Positions 26,996 through 35,488 of a stretch of DNA of 64,000 bases are shown here, piece after piece. How positions within the stretch are numbered: position 1 is the first letter of the stretch; each line of letters begins with the position of its first letter. Source of the DNA: Paenibacillus woosongensis. Lineage in GTDB: Bacteria; Bacillota; Bacilli; Paenibacillales; Paenibacillaceae. The position numbers and the translations under genes are program-made. The notes beneath the pieces are model-generated. The model made no database searches, was not told the origin of the DNA, and saw nothing but the letters and a program-made list of their open reading frames with translations. The DNA lies in NCBI RefSeq assembly GCF_009725165.1, contig NZ_WNZW01000001.1:682001-746000 (forward strand). Direction: 5' to 3'.

Positions 26996-27910
26996 TCAGG
27001 ATTTGATTTCCTTGAAGGAGGCGTCATATAGGCGGAACATCGTTTTATATCCCGACTCGTCGATTTTAATACCGACGTCGAGACGTCCTGTGATCTCCAG
27101 CGGCTCCGACTTATATCTCAACTTCACATCATCTGGCACGAACACGATCATGATCTTGTTCCAATAGGTCTCGTCTCCATTGTCAAAAGGGCATTCCGCG
27201 CCAGGCTCGGGGATAAGCAGAAACCAGTTTTTCTCAAAGGACAGCACCTCGCCCATAAATCCCTTTATCGTTACGGTAGAACCGCTGAGATCCCAGAAGC
27301 GGTCCGAAGGCGTCGTTTGGTCATCCCCATCAAAAAATTCCGACCAGCCGATCTTCGCTGGCCCCGTTCCTTTCGTCTCCTCTGCAGCCTGCAGCTTATC
27401 TTCCTCCGCAGTCACTACTGCCTCCACTTTGGGAGCTGCATTTGCCGCAGTCTGTTCGGTGCCCTTCTTCACGTTCTTCTCTGCCGAAGATCGCACCGGG
27501 CTTTCTATCGCCACGCTCTTCGGTGGGGCTGCAGAAGGTTCGGCCGCCTTACTTCCGTCCCCCGCATTAACGATCGGTTTCGCTTCGGGGACAGGGAGTT
27601 CCTGCACGGCGGGCTTCTGTACAGGAAGCTCCGCCTTAGCAGTATCATCCCCACTACCCGGCTGCTCCACCCCGCCTTTATCTTCCTTCCACTCTTCATC
27701 AGCAGGTCGATCCTCCGGCGCCTTCACCGCTGCATTAGCTTCTTTACCTGTAGATAGAGGGTCATAGGAATTTGGCGTAACTGCTGCCGGGCTGCGGTTT
27801 ATTGCCGCCGCAAACGAACCTGCTTGTTCACTGGCTAACTCTTTCTGGCCGCACGCTTGCAGCAACACGACCGCAGCAAGAATCGGCAATACGAGTAATA
27901 TTTTTTTCAA
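26996..27910 (-). CDS. Lipoprotein with DUF3299-like C-terminal domain
   Basis: A lipoprotein signal with lipobox LQAC (Cys20) is followed by a disordered Ala/Glu/Pro/Lys-rich stretch (25-170). The C-terminal domain (about 185-304) has VTIKGFMGEVLSFEKNWFLLIP, GAECPFDNGDETYW and MIVFVPDD, which resemble DUF3299. It is the last gene of an ABC triad. As I recall, DUF3299 proteins accompany the Vibrio ZrgABCDE zinc system; zinc as substrate is inference. Confidence 0.7.
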   Translation of the reverse strand: MKKILLVLPILAAVVLLQACGQKELASEQAGSFAAAINRSPAAVTPNSYDPLSTGKEANAAVKAPEDRPADEEWKEDKGGVEQPGSGDDTAKAELPVQKPAVQELPVPEAKPIVNAGDGSKAAEPSAAPPKSVAIESPVRSSAEKNVKKGTEQTAANAAPKVEAVVTAEEDKLQAAEETKGTGPAKIGWSEFFDGDDQTTPSDRFWDLSGSTVTIKGFMGEVLSFEKNWFLLIPEPGAECPFDNGDETYWNKIMIVFVPDDVKLRYKSEPLEITGRLDVGIKIDESGYKTMFRLYDASFKEIKS

Positions 27911-27924
27911 TTCAGGATACCTCC

Positions 27925-29148
27925 TTACGCTTTGAATAGCGACAATGAATCCATCCGGTACAACCGCAGGGCCGGTCCCAGGGAAGCAAGGGCACCAATC
28001 GCCATCGTTGCTGCCGCAATAATGATATGATCAGCACTCCATTGAAATGGAGTGATCTGGATGCCGGCATAACTGAACAGCGCATCTTTCAGAACATAAC
28101 TTGCTGCATGCCCGGCCAGAAATCCTGAGACAAGCCCAGCTGCCGTTACCAATATCCCTTCTCCGACCAGCGTCATCAGCACGTAGCCTTTTGATTTTCC
28201 GAGCAGACGCAGGAGACCTACGTCCTTCGTTCTTTCATTGACAGCTGCGATAAGCGACAGCAGAATTGATATGGCAGCCAGGATGACACACAGCACCGTC
28301 ACCACCTCAATGATTCCAGCCCCTTGATCCACGAGATTCACCACATCCGCTACAGCTTTGCTTGTATACACGGCCTGGACTTGAGGCATGCCCTCGAGTT
28401 TAGTCTTCAATCCCTGCGCACCGAGCAGGCTAGCCGGCTTGATCAGAATGGCTGTAATCTCCCTCTCTCCCGACATCTGGCCATGGACCGCCCAGGCGTA
28501 ATCCAAGGTCGTGAAGACCGCACGATCATCCGGGGTATTCAACATGGGCAGAATGCCCTTTACCGTATAAATGAAGCTTTCGTGGTCATCATGATGTTCG
28601 CCTGATTCGCCATGACCTTCGTCGTCCATGTCTGCATGATGCGCGCCCTCGACCAGTCCGTGCGCCCCCGTAAAGGTATCTCCTGCCCGCAGCCCGAGCA
28701 TTCGAGCCACATAAGCCCCGACGACCACTTCGCCGGTCTCGCTGTATAAGCTTCCTTCCTGCAGCTTCTGGTCGCCATACCGGGTTAGAAAATACTCCGG
28801 GTTAACGCCCACGATCGGATAACCGTTATAGTTATCGCCAGTTGTGATGGCATACGCCTTCTCGACCCCGCTGTCCTCCAGAACCATATCCATTGTGCGG
28901 CCGGGAATATTCCCGACTGGAGCGCCAATGTGATAGAAGGTATTCAGCACCAGCTGAGTCTGGCTTCCCTGCGCGCCCACGACAACGTCAAATGGACCGT
29001 ATCCCTTCTGTGCCCCTTGTTCAACGCTCGCCTTGGATAACGAGAGAAGCAGGACAAATGCGACCGTGGCCGTTACAGACAGAATCGTCAGGAGGGACAG
29101 AAATTTCCGGTGCAGCATATTTCTTAGGATGAGGTGAAAAAAGTTCAT
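27925..29148 (-). CDS. FtsX/MacB-type ABC permease with histidine-rich loop
   Basis: A 407-residue permease with four membrane helices in the FtsX pattern (about 17-38, 285-310, 330-355, 375-400) and a large extracellular domain between the first and second. That domain carries a metal-binding-like stretch, residues 163-190, with seven histidines plus many Asp/Glu (AHHADMDDEGHGE and EHHDDHE). The ATG overlaps the ATPase stop by four bases. The His/Asp loop suggests zinc or another transition metal. Confidence 0.85.
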   Translation of the reverse strand: MNFFHLILRNMLHRKFLSLLTILSVTATVAFVLLLSLSKASVEQGAQKGYGPFDVVVGAQGSQTQLVLNTFYHIGAPVGNIPGRTMDMVLEDSGVEKAYAITTGDNYNGYPIVGVNPEYFLTRYGDQKLQEGSLYSETGEVVVGAYVARMLGLRAGDTFTGAHGLVEGAHHADMDDEGHGESGEHHDDHESFIYTVKGILPMLNTPDDRAVFTTLDYAWAVHGQMSGEREITAILIKPASLLGAQGLKTKLEGMPQVQAVYTSKAVADVVNLVDQGAGIIEVVTVLCVILAAISILLSLIAAVNERTKDVGLLRLLGKSKGYVLMTLVGEGILVTAAGLVSGFLAGHAASYVLKDALFSYAGIQITPFQWSADHIIIAAATMAIGALASLGPALRLYRMDSLSLFKA

Positions 29149-29849
29149 ATCGCCCTCTCCTCCCGATTTTCGGCCAAACGCTTCATTCCGGTGATCTGAT
29201 TGATTTCGCCAATATGGACTCGTCTCGGAAAACGGTTCGCCATATTCAGATCATGCGTTACGACGATTAATGTATGCTGTTCTTCGCGGCAAAGCTCCAG
29301 CAGCAAATCCGTCACTTCGTCCGCCGTTTCCCAGTCCAGGCTGCCTGTAGGCTCATCCGCCAAGACGAGCGGCGGCTCATTGACCAGCGCCCGAATGATC
29401 GCAACGCGCTGCTGCTGTCCCCGGGACAGCTGTGATGGCAAGTGGCGGCTGCGATCGCCGAGCCCAACCCGCTCGAACCAAAGATCGATGCGTTTCCGCC
29501 GCTCTGCGGCACCCATTTGGGCAGGCATCACAATTTCGACATTCTGCCTTGCCGAAAGCGAAGGAATCAGGTGAAAATCCTGCAGGATATAGCCGATGCG
29601 GCTAGCGCGAAAGCTGTCCCTCGCCGGCTCCGTCATGCGATGGATCGCTTGCCCGTCGATTTGCACCTCCCCTTCGTCCGCCCGGAGAATTCCGCTAATA
29701 ATATGAAGCAAGGTGCTTTTTCCCGAGCCGCTTGGTCCGATGATCGCTATTTTCTCCCCACGCCCGACGTCCCACTGCGGAATGTCAAGGATCGGAATAC
29801 GGCTACCGCCTACATGGAACCCTTTCTTCACCCCTTGAATTTGCAGCAT
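29145..29849 (-). CDS. ABC transporter ATPase (LolD/MacB type)
   Basis: ATG 29849 has AGGGGGAAAG five bases upstream; upstream in-frame ATGs belong to the preceding 3' region. The 234-residue protein has Walker A GPSGSGKSTLLHI near residue 37, signature LSRGQQQRVAI near 138 and Walker B PLVLADEPTGSLD. It drives the FtsX-like permease just downstream, with which it overlaps. Confidence 0.95.
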   Translation of the reverse strand: MLQIQGVKKGFHVGGSRIPILDIPQWDVGRGEKIAIIGPSGSGKSTLLHIISGILRADEGEVQIDGQAIHRMTEPARDSFRASRIGYILQDFHLIPSLSARQNVEIVMPAQMGAAERRKRIDLWFERVGLGDRSRHLPSQLSRGQQQRVAIIRALVNEPPLVLADEPTGSLDWETADEVTDLLLELCREEQHTLIVVTHDLNMANRFPRRVHIGEINQITGMKRLAENREERAI

Positions 29850-29875
29850 ATTCTTTCCCCCTATCTGAAAATACA

Positions 29876-29908
29876 GGAAAACAGGAGAAGCACATTCCCC
29901 TGTTTCCC
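29876..29908 (-). terminator. Possible terminator after the phosphatase
   Basis: GGGAAACAGG and CCTGTTTTCC arms (nine pairs plus one G-T) around a 13-base loop, with a weak T-rich tail. It may only partly stop transcription into the ABC genes 27 bases further on. Confidence 0.5.
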
Positions 29909-29938
29909 AGCTGGGCATCCCCATTTGTATGTTTATCG

Positions 29939-31657
29939 TTATTTCAGTACGATCCGTTCGGACAGAGCGTCCCACTTCAAGGATTGTCCCGATACTTGAC
30001 TAAATGCCGTTAACGGAAGGTACAGCACATCATTATCAATATCTGCGGAAATCGAGGAGTCTTTTCCGTTCAATTTAGCCTTCTTCGCGTTCAAATCGAC
30101 AGTGACCGTACCGCCCTTGCCGCTGATCGTAGCTATCCCGTTTGCAATCTGGTACTTGCCCCCAAGCGCTTCCGTTAACGCTTTGGCCGGATAGAGCACT
30201 TCATTGCTGCGGTTAATTTTGAATTTTGGATACAGATGCTTCGCTTGCAGGTTAGCCGTCGCTTGTTGCAAGTCAACGCCCAGCACCTCAGCGCTAGCTG
30301 TAGCGATCCGCGTATTGTCGATTTGACCCTTTACTTTCTCCGCGATCGGCCCGTAAGCCCACACGCCTACATCCACAGCAGAATGCCCATGACCGGACCA
30401 GCCGACAAGCAGACGCTTGGAGATGACGGCGTTATACCCGCCTTCACGTTTATATGAGGAGCCGTCGCCGTCGAGGATATATTGCGCCTCTTCATCCGTC
30501 AGATCAGTAATCCAAGTATTGTTCGCAACGATTTTTTTCACGTCCGCGATCGTTTTTGCCTCATTCAAAACCGTTACCAAGCTCTCGGAGGAATTCTTCT
30601 GTTGATTCCATAGATCTACATTAAGCTCGTAAATGTTGTCCCGGGATAAGGAAAGGCCGCCCGTTTCATGATCAGCGGTAACGACGACCGACGTATTTCC
30701 GTCCTTCTTGGCGAATTCAATCGCCACCTTAAAGGCCTCGTCAAAATCAATCACTTCTTGAACCATCGTTGGCAAATCGTTCGCATGGCCGGCATGGTCG
30801 ATGCGTCCTCCCTCGATCATGATGGCGAACCCATTCTCGTTGGCGGACAAAATTTCGAGCGCCTTCGAGGTCATCTCAGCCAGGCTTGGAACTTCAGCCG
30901 TACGATCCGGCACGTAAGCAACGTGAGAGCTTCCGAACAATCCCAGCACTTTGGAATCCTTGGCAGACAGCTTGCCTAGGTTTTGTCCTGTTTTTACGAC
31001 TTTATAGCCTTTGGCCTCAAATTCAGGAAGGAGATTTTTATCGCTGCGCTTGCCCTTTTCTTCTTTTGTCAGGAAAAATGATTCACCCCCGCCAAACAGC
31101 ACATCGATCCCGCTATCGAGATACTGCGATGCGATTGCATTCTCGTTGTCACGGTTGCGCACATGCGAAGCGTATACTGCCGGTGTGGCATGAGTGATAC
31201 GCGCTGTCGTAACGAGACCTGTCGATTTGCCATTCAGCTCAGCGGCTTCAAGCACGGAGGCAAACGGTCTGGAGACGTCTTCGTTGGAGACGCTGATAGC
31301 TGCGTTATACGTTTTATTCCCCGTCGCAAATGCCGTTCCCGCAGAGGCCGAATCCGTCACGATTCCAGAGACAATTTGTCCGCCGTCTTCCCCGCGATCC
31401 GCATAAGTCGTCGCTTGTCCGACATAATACGGATCTAAATTCAGGCTTTTTACATTATTCTCGTATTGTTGAAAATAACGAGCCGCCGATACTTGCGCCG
31501 GCCCCATGCCGTCTCCGATCAGAACGATCAAATTTTTGGACTGCCCTTTCGAGACTGCCGCCCCCGAGGTATTCTCCTTCGCTGTTGCCAATGATCCGGC
31601 AGAAACAACGGATAATACCAATCCGCCGATTGCCAAGCCTTTCAGTAGTTTATTCAC
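29939..31657 (-). CDS. phoA: Secreted alkaline phosphatase with stalk domain
   Basis: GTG 31657 has GGGAGGAGA five bases upstream. A signal peptide occupies about residues 1-26. The phosphatase domain has IGDGMGPAQVSAARY and VTDSASAGTAFATGNKTYN with the nucleophilic serine, and ADHETGG and GWSGHGHSAVDV metal-site segments further on. Residues about 470-572 form a copper-amine-oxidase-like stalk domain (LYPAKALTEALGG, VLYLPLTAFSQVSG), common on surface proteins of Paenibacillus. It releases phosphate from organic esters outside the cell and needs zinc and magnesium. Confidence 0.9.
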   Translation of the reverse strand: MNKLLKGLAIGGLVLSVVSAGSLATAKENTSGAAVSKGQSKNLIVLIGDGMGPAQVSAARYFQQYENNVKSLNLDPYYVGQATTYADRGEDGGQIVSGIVTDSASAGTAFATGNKTYNAAISVSNEDVSRPFASVLEAAELNGKSTGLVTTARITHATPAVYASHVRNRDNENAIASQYLDSGIDVLFGGGESFFLTKEEKGKRSDKNLLPEFEAKGYKVVKTGQNLGKLSAKDSKVLGLFGSSHVAYVPDRTAEVPSLAEMTSKALEILSANENGFAIMIEGGRIDHAGHANDLPTMVQEVIDFDEAFKVAIEFAKKDGNTSVVVTADHETGGLSLSRDNIYELNVDLWNQQKNSSESLVTVLNEAKTIADVKKIVANNTWITDLTDEEAQYILDGDGSSYKREGGYNAVISKRLLVGWSGHGHSAVDVGVWAYGPIAEKVKGQIDNTRIATASAEVLGVDLQQATANLQAKHLYPKFKINRSNEVLYPAKALTEALGGKYQIANGIATISGKGGTVTVDLNAKKAKLNGKDSSISADIDNDVLYLPLTAFSQVSGQSLKWDALSERIVLK

Positions 31658-31692
31658 TAAATCTCCTCCCAACAATGATCAGAACTATTAAG

Positions 31693-31746
31693 AGTGTAAA
31701 TCCCAATCTTTAGGGGAATGTCAAATGATTGTTCTCTGAATGTTAA
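31693..31746 (-). promoter_or_regulatory. PhoP-box promoter of the phosphatase gene
   Basis: On the minus strand TTAACA, AGAACA, TTGACA and CTAAAG lie at 31746, 31735, 31724 and 31713, exactly 11 bases apart, matching the TTNACA N5 direct repeats bound by PhoP. Nine bases beyond the last box is TACACT (31698-31693), a good -10 position for a PhoP-activated promoter. Confidence 0.8.
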
Positions 31747-31793
31747 AACCTGCCAGACGGTTTTGAGGGGCGGTCCAAATCCAATTCAACAGC

Positions 31794-31842
31794 AAAAAAG
31801 CCGTCTCTCCAGTAGATATAATCTACTAAAGAAACGGCTTTT
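31794..31842 (-). terminator. Terminator after tRNA-Leu
   Basis: AAAGCCGT and ACGGCTTT arms with an inner TAGTAGA/TCTACT pair, followed by TTTTTT on the minus strand, directly past the tRNA gene. Confidence 0.8.
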
Positions 31843-31856
31843 CTTCATTTGCCATA

Positions 31857-31939
31857 TGCGGTCGAGAGGACTCGAACCTCCACGGGTATACACCCACTAC
31901 CCCCTCAAGATAGCGTGTCTGCCATTCCACCACGACCGC
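31857..31939 (-). tRNA. tRNA-Leu (GAG)
   Basis: 83 nucleotides on the minus strand with a seven-pair acceptor stem GCGGTCG/CGACCGC, long variable arm typical of leucine tRNA, GGTTCGAGTCC T-arm and a CTATC-TTGAGGG-GGTAG anticodon stem-loop, giving anticodon GAG. The discriminator is A; CCA is not encoded. An identical copy lies 3.6 kb away. Confidence 0.95.
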
Positions 31940-32001
31940 AGGTTATGTTTGAAACGAACATTTTATATTATATCGCCGCGGGAACTAAAAGTAAAGTGTT
32001 A

Positions 32002-32364
32002 TTATTTTCCGCCCATTCTCTTTATCTTTCTGCGGTATTCGGTAAACTCCAAATACTCCTGAATAAAAGCCTTCTCACGCTCTGTCAAACGGCTGCTAAG
32101 GCGGATCCAGTCCGGCTCGTCCGCAGCATAAGCTTCTCTTTCCTCATGCACCTGTACTGCTTCACGTTCCCGGCCGGTCATCAGCCAATCCAGACTCACA
32201 TCGAAATATGCGGCAATATCGATGAGCTTATTCGTGCCAGGCGAAGATTTGCCGCGCTTCCAGTCGCCCAAGTTTCCGGTGCTGATGCCAAGTTCCTTGC
32301 AGAATTCCTTCTTGGTCATAGCTTTGCTTTTGATGAGCGATTCGATCCTTTCATAAATAGACAA
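32002..32364 (-). CDS. XRE-family transcriptional regulator
   Basis: A helix-turn-helix of the Cro/CI type occupies residues about 15-55 (KKEFCKELGISTGNLGDWKRG) and is followed by DVSLDWLMTGRE, the usual end of the domain. The start is taken as TTG 32364, nine bases after AAGGAGG; an ATG at 32391 is in frame but overlaps a putative operator and lies before that site. It diverges from a PAS-protein gene and probably controls both. Confidence 0.85.
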   Translation of the reverse strand: MSIYERIESLIKSKAMTKKEFCKELGISTGNLGDWKRGKSSPGTNKLIDIAAYFDVSLDWLMTGREREAVQVHEEREAYAADEPDWIRLSSRLTEREKAFIQEYLEFTEYRRKIKRMGGK

Positions 32365-32392
32365 CTCTTCGGCCCTCCTTCGCAAAACCATT

Positions 32393-32440
32393 ACGCATTT
32401 ACGTCATTTTGTTGTAAAGTCACGTATTTACGTGTATAAT
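32393..32440 (+). promoter_or_regulatory. Promoter and operators between XRE regulator and PAS gene
   Basis: On the plus strand TTGTAA (32412-32417), a 17-base spacer and TATAAT (32435-32440) form a near-consensus sigma-A promoter. Its spacer contains the inverted repeat CACGTA-TT-TACGTG (32421-32434). A second half-matching copy, ACGCATTTACGT, lies at 32393-32404, near the start of the regulator gene. This is the layout of a repressor operator with autoregulation. Confidence 0.7.
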
Positions 32441-32586
32441 TTGATTAAACCTTTTTATGTCTTGGGCAATCCTTTCAGGCCATTATATCATAGACCATCC
32501 AGATCCTTCACATCTTGATCCCGCACACGGTGACAATAGCCAGGCCAGCATCTATCCTTTAGTAATTTCAGATAGGAGTGTTCGCG

Positions 32587-33222
32587 ATGACCCATAGTCT
32601 GTCTTTATGGATTTCGGCTGCCCAGTCCCTGAACCAAAGCCTGGCCATAACCGATACCCAAGGTACCATCCAGCAGGTGAACCCAACCTGGGCAAAGAAA
32701 GCCGCTCAGTTGGGTCTATCTCCTTTATGGGATCGACCCGGATTAAATCTTATCGAGTTTCTAAAGAATCCGGACAATCGGGATTTGTGCCCTAATGCCC
32801 CGATGTTCCTTTCTCAGCTGAATAACATTCTTCAAGGGGACTGTTCTTTCTATAGCAAGGAATTTCACATTCATTTGTCGTTGTCGCAAGAAACGATATG
32901 GTTCCAATTGGAGGTTATCCCGCTTATGGAAGAGAACTGTATTGGCGGCGTTGTCCTGAGCTGCATAGATATGACGCGTTATAAGAGGTATGAATTGCAG
33001 CTTGTAGAAATTATCTCGCAAATCCGCACGCTGCGCGGTCTGCTTCCGATCTGTGCGGTATGCAAGCGAATAAAGGATGAAGATAACCACTGGGACGATA
33101 TCGAGAACTTCCTGATCAGGAATACCCATGCGGAATTTACTCATGATATATGCCCGGATTGCATCCGTGTCTTATATCCCAAATATTCTTCAATCCTTGA
33201 TTTACCCGCAAATGAGGACTAG
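32587..33222 (+). CDS. PAS-domain protein with C-terminal CxxC module
   Basis: ATG 32587 has AGGAG eight bases before it. Residues about 15-130 form a PAS-like sensor domain (SLAITDTQGTIQQVN start). The C-terminus has PICAVCKRIKDEDNHW and HDICPDCIRVLYP, a pair of CxxC motifs seen at the ends of many response regulators and sensor proteins, probably metal-binding. No kinase, cyclase or HTH is present, so output is unclear. It lies behind a promoter with an operator for the divergent XRE gene. Confidence 0.8.
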   Translation: MTHSLSLWISAAQSLNQSLAITDTQGTIQQVNPTWAKKAAQLGLSPLWDRPGLNLIEFLKNPDNRDLCPNAPMFLSQLNNILQGDCSFYSKEFHIHLSLSQETIWFQLEVIPLMEENCIGGVVLSCIDMTRYKRYELQLVEIISQIRTLRGLLPICAVCKRIKDEDNHWDDIENFLIRNTHAEFTHDICPDCIRVLYPKYSSILDLPANED

Positions 33223-33244
33223 GGCTAACGCTATCATCCAGATA

Positions 33245-33955
33245 TTAGCTTCTGGCTTGTTTGCTGATTCTGCTCCTTTGCCTGTACAGCAGCTGTCCTG
33301 CCGTAGCTCCGACAAGCCCCCCGGCGATAAGGCCGACTCCGCCTAAATTCATGAGCCCTGCCAGCGTAGCTAAGCCCGCTCCTGTGCAGGCTGCCAGCAG
33401 ATGCGGAAGCGTGCGCTCGCCAGCGAACAATAGTGCTAGGAACAGCGCAGGAAGCGCAAAGCTAAGCACAGCGGCGGCCTCTGAGGGAACAATCCCGCCG
33501 ATTCCCGCACCGACAACCGTACCTGCAATCCATGATCCGTATGCCGCCAGCGCAAAGGTCAAATAATAGGAAGGCGCCAGCTTTTCGCCGGCAGCGGCCC
33601 GGTTGTAGGTTACGACAAAACTCTCGTCCGTTAATCCTACCGCCGCCAACCATTTCAATGGTTCCCGCCAGTGAGCCAAATTCGGCCCCATTGTGGCACC
33701 ATACAAAATATGCCGCATATTCACTAGCAGGATGGTAGCGATGATTGTAGCAGGAGCCGTCGCCGTATCCAACATACTGATAAGCATAAACTGGGCTCCC
33801 CCGGAATAAATCCATATCGAGCTAAAAATCGACGTATGCCAGGGCACCCCGCTTGCAGCTGCCAAGACGCCAAACGTGATCGATAAAGGAAAATATGCCA
33901 GCATGATTGGCAACACATCCTTTAACGCCAAAGCTACTCTATCTCTTCGACTCAT
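33245..33955 (-). CDS. azlC: Branched-chain amino acid exporter subunit AzlC
   Basis: ATG 33955 with GGAG upstream. The 236-residue membrane protein has the AzlC pattern of about five to six helices and the GGAQFMLISMLDT, VNMRHILYGA and LTDESFVVTYN motifs. With AzlD it exports branched-chain amino acids and their toxic analogues. It follows azlD after about 14 bases. Confidence 0.9.
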   Translation of the reverse strand: MSRRDRVALALKDVLPIMLAYFPLSITFGVLAAASGVPWHTSIFSSIWIYSGGAQFMLISMLDTATAPATIIATILLVNMRHILYGATMGPNLAHWREPLKWLAAVGLTDESFVVTYNRAAAGEKLAPSYYLTFALAAYGSWIAGTVVGAGIGGIVPSEAAAVLSFALPALFLALLFAGERTLPHLLAACTGAGLATLAGLMNLGGVGLIAGGLVGATAGQLLYRQRSRISKQARS

Positions 33956-33969
33956 GCTTGTATCTCCTG

Positions 33970-34287
33970 TCACATGAAATAATATAATACAGCAAAACAG
34001 GCGATGCCTGCCGTTACAGTCAAGAGCAACCGCCGCGTCCACCAGGCTGTTGCTATCGTTGGTATAGCCGCTAACAGCATAATATTATCCTTAATGGGCA
34101 CCCATTGCCCCTCGTCCAGCAATAATAAAGGACCTAGCAAGGCACCCAGAACTGCCGGGGACACGTAAGAAAGCCATTCCTTAGTCCGTTCTGACCATTG
34201 TACCCTGCTCCCAAGCACAAGCGAACCTGCGCGAAACAAATAAGTTCCTGCTCCAATGAGAAGAATAATCCAAAGTTGAGATTCCAT
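33970..34287 (-). CDS. azlD: Branched-chain amino acid exporter subunit AzlD
   Basis: A 105-residue hydrophobic protein with four helices and the LLIGAGTYLFRAGSLVLG start and WLSYVSPAVLGALLGP segment of the AzlD family. It is the first gene of the azlDC pair. Confidence 0.9.
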   Translation of the reverse strand: MESQLWIILLIGAGTYLFRAGSLVLGSRVQWSERTKEWLSYVSPAVLGALLGPLLLLDEGQWVPIKDNIMLLAAIPTIATAWWTRRLLLTVTAGIACFAVLYYFM

Positions 34288-34481
34288 TTCCCCATCCTGC
34301 TCCTAAGTTGTTCTTTTATCTTTATACAAATTCAAGTGGTACTCCAATAGAATGCTGGGTTTTCCACCCTGATTACCTATGATTTATAGTAACATAGTTT
34401 CCTTATATTGACCTGAAATCATTTTCATACTTTATACTCTTAGCAAGCAACCGCAGAACAAGCTATAGGGAGGCTATATGC

Positions 34482-35339
34482 ATGAAATTAATTGCTATCG
34501 ATTTGGACGGAACCTTGCTCACCGCTGAGAGCAAACCTAGTACAGAGGGCCTCGCGGCCATTCGCAATATATTGTCCGGCGGGGATCATAAAGTAACGAT
34601 CTGCACAGGCAGAGCCCGCTTTGATGTGAAGGGAATAATTGGCGAGGAATTATCCATTCCGATTATTTCATCCAATGGAGCTGCTGTCCACGATGAGCGT
34701 GGCCGTCTTTTGAACGAGACTCCGATCCCCCACGCCATTGCCGCTGAGTCCATAAATTACTTATTGGAGCAGGACGTATATTTCGAAATATTTTGCCCGG
34801 ATGACATTTATTCGCCATGTGGCGGAGAAGGCAAGCTTCAGGCCGAAATCGATATCCTAGTCAGCGCCAATCCCGACATCGACGCAGATACGCTGCAGGC
34901 CGCTGTGCAAACCCAGTTTCAACAATTCGGCTTCCGGCAAATTGATGATCTTCGTGAGGTGGTACAAGCCAGAAGCCCTATTTATAAACTGTTAATTTTT
35001 ACTTATGATGATGCGAAGCTGGATCAAATTCGCGATCATTTCCGCGATCAGCCTTTCGTCCATACAACAGCCGCTGCCAAGCATACGCTAGAAATCATAT
35101 CGACCGAAACGGACAAAGGAAGCGCCCTTCAATTTCTGGCTTCCTATTTCGATATCGACATGGCTGATACGATCGTTATCGGTGACAGTTATAATGATAT
35201 TTCCATGTTCCAGATTGCTGGGACAAAGGTAGCGATGGGTAATGCCGTCGAAGAAGTCAAGCGGCTAAGCACTTTGACTACCCGCAGTAACAACGAACAC
35301 GGAGTCGCCTATGCCTTAAGTACGCTTCTAGATCTATAA
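34482..35339 (+). CDS. Cof-type HAD-IIB phosphatase
   Basis: DLDGTLLT at residues 7-14 is the HAD motif I; TGRARFD near 47 and the GDSYNDISMF motif IV near 234 identify the Cof subfamily, which hydrolyses sugar phosphates and nucleotide-type phosphates. Length 285 is normal. Start has GGGAGG upstream; a strong terminator follows. Confidence 0.95.
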   Translation: MKLIAIDLDGTLLTAESKPSTEGLAAIRNILSGGDHKVTICTGRARFDVKGIIGEELSIPIISSNGAAVHDERGRLLNETPIPHAIAAESINYLLEQDVYFEIFCPDDIYSPCGGEGKLQAEIDILVSANPDIDADTLQAAVQTQFQQFGFRQIDDLREVVQARSPIYKLLIFTYDDAKLDQIRDHFRDQPFVHTTAAAKHTLEIISTETDKGSALQFLASYFDIDMADTIVIGDSYNDISMFQIAGTKVAMGNAVEEVKRLSTLTTRSNNEHGVAYALSTLLDL

Positions 35340-35354
35340 AGCTTCCGCTATAGA

Positions 35355-35388
35355 GCATCCTCGCCAATGGCGAGGATGCTTTTCTTTT
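35355..35388 (+). terminator. Terminator of the HAD gene
   Basis: GCATCCTCGCC and GGCGAGGATGC separated by three bases, followed by TTTTCTTTT. Confidence 0.9.
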
Positions 35389-35446
35389 ACCATATGTAGA
35401 TTCCTTAAGCAGCTTTTGCTATATATTGCGATGTAATAAAAAGTTC

Positions 35447-35475
35447 AAAAGAACCCTGCTTACGCAAGGTTCTTC
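35447..35475 (-). terminator. Terminator of the tRNA cluster
   Basis: AGAACC and GGTTCT arms around GCGTAAGC on the minus strand, with TTTTGAACTTTTT following, past the last tRNA-Leu of the cluster. Confidence 0.7.
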
Positions 35476-35488
35476 TCTTTGTTATCAA

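Noticed and set aside
29876..29908. Hairpin between phosphatase and ABC genes as a strong terminator
   Set aside because: Stem is short and T-run weak, so I kept it only as a possible partial terminator.
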